Made by a program: the position numbers and the translations under genes. Source: a virus. Taken from it: 32,247 nucleotides of DNA. The stretch's first letter is position 1. Every line of letters starts with the position of its first letter. Under the pieces are notes generated by a model. That model searched no databases and was not told the DNA's origin. It saw only the letters and a program-made list of their open reading frames with translations. The stretch covers positions 1 through 32,247 of the IMG/VR virus record IMGVR_UViG_3300029260_000321. One strand, given 5' to 3'. Of this stretch, positions 30,713 to 32,247 are shown piece by piece.

Positions 30713-31113
30713 AATTGTGATTCCTTTTTACTTTGTTCAACTGCTGCTTGTAATGCTGGCAGTTGGACAGGGCATAAAAGATCTAACCCTGCTTTAAATA
30801 CTTTAAATTTGTAACCTTCTTTGTCAAAGATGATTAAGGTTGGTGCCATTCTTACTCTATACTTTTTTTTTGCTTCGGGTGCCTTAGCTATATCTACTCT
30901 ATAATACTTTACACCTTTAAGCTTTTCCCAATCTTTAAATGCATTGTCTTTATTAAAGTTTGCATAGAATTCTATTACTACTACTTCCCGGTCATCATCA
31001 AACCCAGAAGACCCTGCTATGGCTGTATCAAAAGAAGCATCATCAATCCATTCCTGTGCAGTAATAATATTACAACATAAAGAAAATATTATTAGTAATG
31101 CTAGCTTTTTCAT
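30709..31113 (-). CDS. Exported thioredoxin-fold protein without the CxxC site
   Basis: The 134-residue protein has an N-terminal signal peptide (MKKLALLIIFSLCCNIITAQ, with cleavage likely after TAQ). A thioredoxin fold follows: VVVIEFYANF strand and loop, YYRVDIAKAPE, then VRMAPTLIIFDKEG with the cis-Pro loop (APT). The active site that normally reads WCxxC is ANFNKDN, so no redox disulfide is possible there. The only other Cys, in the C-terminal LLCPVQ, has no partner. It may therefore be a binding or chaperone domain in the periplasm, not an oxidoreductase. It is the last gene of a minus-strand export operon. The first-strand layout could also fit a TlpA-like domain. Confidence 0.7.
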   Translation of the reverse strand: MKKLALLIIFSLCCNIITAQEWIDDASFDTAIAGSSGFDDDREVVVIEFYANFNKDNAFKDWEKLKGVKYYRVDIAKAPEAKKKYRVRMAPTLIIFDKEGYKFKVFKAGLDLLCPVQLPALQAAVEQSKKESQF

Positions 31114-31115
31114 AA

Positions 31116-31400
31116 TTATTTAGTTTTCATAAGCTCATACATTCGTTCTTCCATTTTATCCATTTTTTCTAATATAGCATCTACATCCTTTTGCGTATCC
31201 ATAATTGTCTGACGGATAAGCTCATCTTTTAAATCATACTCTACTCTTTCTATACTAGGTAGTGGAAGTACCATTGCTTGAGCAATGTCAGCTTGTAAAA
31301 TAAAATACATTGATGATAGTGAAACAGTAAAGCCTACTATCATCCCTATTGTTTTAAGATCAAGTGTAACTTTAGTGTTTTCTCCTAATTGTTGTGCCAT
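31116..31400 (-). CDS. Membrane protein with C-terminal coiled coil
   Basis: The 94-residue protein has a polar start (MAQQLGENTKVTLDLKT), then one strong transmembrane helix at about residues 18-37 (IGMIVGFTVSLSSMYFIL). The second half is charged and heptad-like (VDAILEKMDKMEERMYELM), suggesting a coiled coil outside the membrane. This topology is that of small phage lysis or envelope proteins such as i-spanins, but there is no lipoprotein partner overlapping in the usual spanin way apart from the neighbouring lipoprotein gene, whose 3' end overlaps the start of this gene by 29 bases. A spanin-like pair is possible but unproved. Confidence 0.6.
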   Translation of the reverse strand: MAQQLGENTKVTLDLKTIGMIVGFTVSLSSMYFILQADIAQAMVLPLPSIERVEYDLKDELIRQTIMDTQKDVDAILEKMDKMEERMYELMKTK

Positions 31401-32070
31401 TCTTATTAATTTTTACTGTAGTGTTTGTTGAATTGTTACGTACTGGTCTAGAATTGTATAACGGAATAGAATTAGAATTAGAATTATTTCTAAAAGGTAT
31501 TGGCTTATACACTTTTATAGGTTTGTTTCTAATTATTACTTTTGGTTTAATAACGTTTACCCTTGTTGTAGTAATAGGAGTAGAGCTTACTCTAGCTATT
31601 CTTGAATTACCCATAGCAGCAATACCCTGTCTATCTTGTATAGACATTCTTCTACCGTAAATTCCACCAAGTTGGTGCCATGCGTTATATCCATATCCAT
31701 TACTCCATCCGTTCCATACATAGTTATTACGATATGGGTAACCCCAGTTATCCCACATATTAAAATTAGTATTTCCAAATGCCCAATCCATCCAGTATTG
31801 ACTACGGCTTTGATAAGGGTTGAACATACCAAATCTATTGTATCTACCAAATCTATAATTAAATGGTTGATTCATTGCATAGATAGCAAAGTCATATCTA
31901 AAATTAAAGTCTGTTCTAAGTTTCCACTGTAACTGTCTATAGTTAAGTGTATCTACCTGAATGCTGCTAGGAAGGTTAAGTGTGTATATAGGATCATGTC
32001 CTATTGTGCTAACTTTATAAGTAGCACAACTGCTTAATGCTAGTACTAAAAATATAATAAAAACTCTCAT
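31372..32070 (-). CDS. Phage-encoded lipoprotein, aromatic/Asn-rich
   Basis: The 232-residue protein has a lipoprotein signal: a short hydrophobic stretch then LSSC with C15 as the acylated residue. The first part of the mature protein is polar. Residues 55-140 are unusually rich in Tyr, Trp, Phe, Asn and Gly (NRFGMFNPYQSRSQYW, NMWDNWGYPYRNNYVWNGW), typical of surface-exposed, beta-type or adhesive segments. The last 60 residues are basic (KPKVIIRNKPIKVYKPI). It would sit in the outer membrane of the host. The gene starts three bases upstream of a beta-barrel gene's stop on the same strand. Superinfection exclusion or receptor masking are possible roles; the family is not known to me. Confidence 0.65.
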   Translation of the reverse strand: MRVFIIFLVLALSSCATYKVSTIGHDPIYTLNLPSSIQVDTLNYRQLQWKLRTDFNFRYDFAIYAMNQPFNYRFGRYNRFGMFNPYQSRSQYWMDWAFGNTNFNMWDNWGYPYRNNYVWNGWSNGYGYNAWHQLGGIYGRRMSIQDRQGIAAMGNSRIARVSSTPITTTRVNVIKPKVIIRNKPIKVYKPIPFRNNSNSNSIPLYNSRPVRNNSTNTTVKINKNGTTIRRKH

Positions 32071-32073
32071 GTT

Positions 32074-32247
32074 TTATCTGAATGTATAGTTAAGACCAAA
32101 AGATGTTTGAAATAATTCACTGTCCCACATCTTAGTATATTCACCTTGTGCAAAGACACCTAGGTTTTTGTTTAATTTCCAACCAAAACTAACACCAGCA
32201 GAATAATCATCCCATTGTTCTGGTTCAGACTCAGGTTTTAAACCTCC
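32074..32247 (-). CDS. C-terminus of an outer-membrane beta-barrel protein (partial)
   Basis: The minus-strand frame is open from the window edge and stops at 32076-32074, giving the last 57 residues. Alternating strands with aromatic girdle residues are visible (YSAGVSFGWKL, LGVFAQGEYTKMW, FQTSFGLNYTFR). The final NYTFR resembles a BAM-recognised beta-signal, ending one residue after an aromatic residue. This identifies an outer-membrane barrel or a barrel-like domain, whose start lies outside the window. It is in the same operon as the lipoprotein and the exported thioredoxin-like protein, a set for changing the host surface. Confidence 0.65.
   Translation of the reverse strand, partial: GGLKPESEPEQWDDYSAGVSFGWKLNKNLGVFAQGEYTKMWDSELFQTSFGLNYTFR

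Noticed and set aside
31394-31932. Plus-strand frames of 88 and 98 residues and a minus-strand 84-residue frame over the lipoprotein gene
   Set aside because: The lipoprotein frame has a lipobox and continuous composition. The others are shadows of its biased Tyr/Asn/Trp codons.

Overview
The window looks like part of a lytic, tailed double-stranded DNA phage genome infecting a member of the Bacteroidota (Flavobacteriia or Cytophagia type, probably aquatic). Several things point to this. The DNA is AT-rich, and genes are packed end to end with ATGA or TAATG overlaps. Shine-Dalgarno sites are almost absent. Bacteroidota-type promoter boxes (TTTG, about 20 bases, then TAnnTTTG) sit just upstream of several genes. 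There is a complete phage replication set, a tail-fibre cassette with an S74 chaperone, and a holin. No terminase, portal or major capsid gene lies in the window, so the genome must continue beyond both ends. The mix of replication genes (SF2 helicase, uracil-DNA glycosylase, DnaB, Sak4-like ATPase, SSB-like protein, DnaG-like primase, PD-(D/E)XK nuclease, family B polymerase) resembles that of crAss-like and related Bacteroidota phages. That comparison is from memory and is an inference.

Layout. (1) 1-4987, plus strand: regulatory and small genes: an HTH protein, acidic proteins, an HNH nuclease translationally coupled to an SF2 helicase, and a run of small membrane, zinc-ribbon and acidic proteins. 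(2) 4988-5416: one minus-strand gene, divergent from the next block. (3) 5461-22405, plus strand: the replication and recombination block: UDG, a stand-alone DnaA domain IV-like protein, a possible winged-helix protein, DnaB-type helicase, Sak4-like ATPase, SSB-like protein, terminator, zinc-less primase, RusA-like resolvase, the MoxR/VWA module with two related large proteins, PD-(D/E)XK nuclease, Fis-type HTH, family B polymerase, MazG-like pyrophosphohydrolase and DUF932 protein. (4) 22495-27880, minus strand: tail-fibre, structural and holin cassette, converging on block 3 at a terminator. (5) 28097-30712, plus strand: compact class I ribonucleotide reductase (nrdB-nrdA) behind a leader with a terminator-like hairpin. 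(6) 30709-32247, minus strand: exported proteins: a thioredoxin-fold protein without CxxC, a one-helix membrane protein, a lipoprotein, and the C-terminus of an outer-membrane beta-barrel.

How they work together. Block 3 supplies initiation, unwinding, priming, synthesis, strand annealing and junction resolution. UDG, MazG-like protein and NrdAB manage nucleotide quality and supply. Block 4 builds the host-recognition fibre and lyses the cell. Block 6 probably changes the host envelope. The least explained part is the four-gene run at 11799-16518. It encodes a VWA metallopeptidase-like protein, a MoxR-type AAA+ ATPase with an Asp-Asp Walker B, and two uncharacterised proteins that appear to share two domains. 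It sits in the middle of the replication genes and is the best candidate for an undescribed system.

No tRNA, rRNA, CRISPR array, insertion sequence or integrase was found. No gene-free stretch exceeds 300 bases. The longest, 27881-28096, holds an inverted repeat, a promoter-like box and a hairpin with a T-tract, all listed below.
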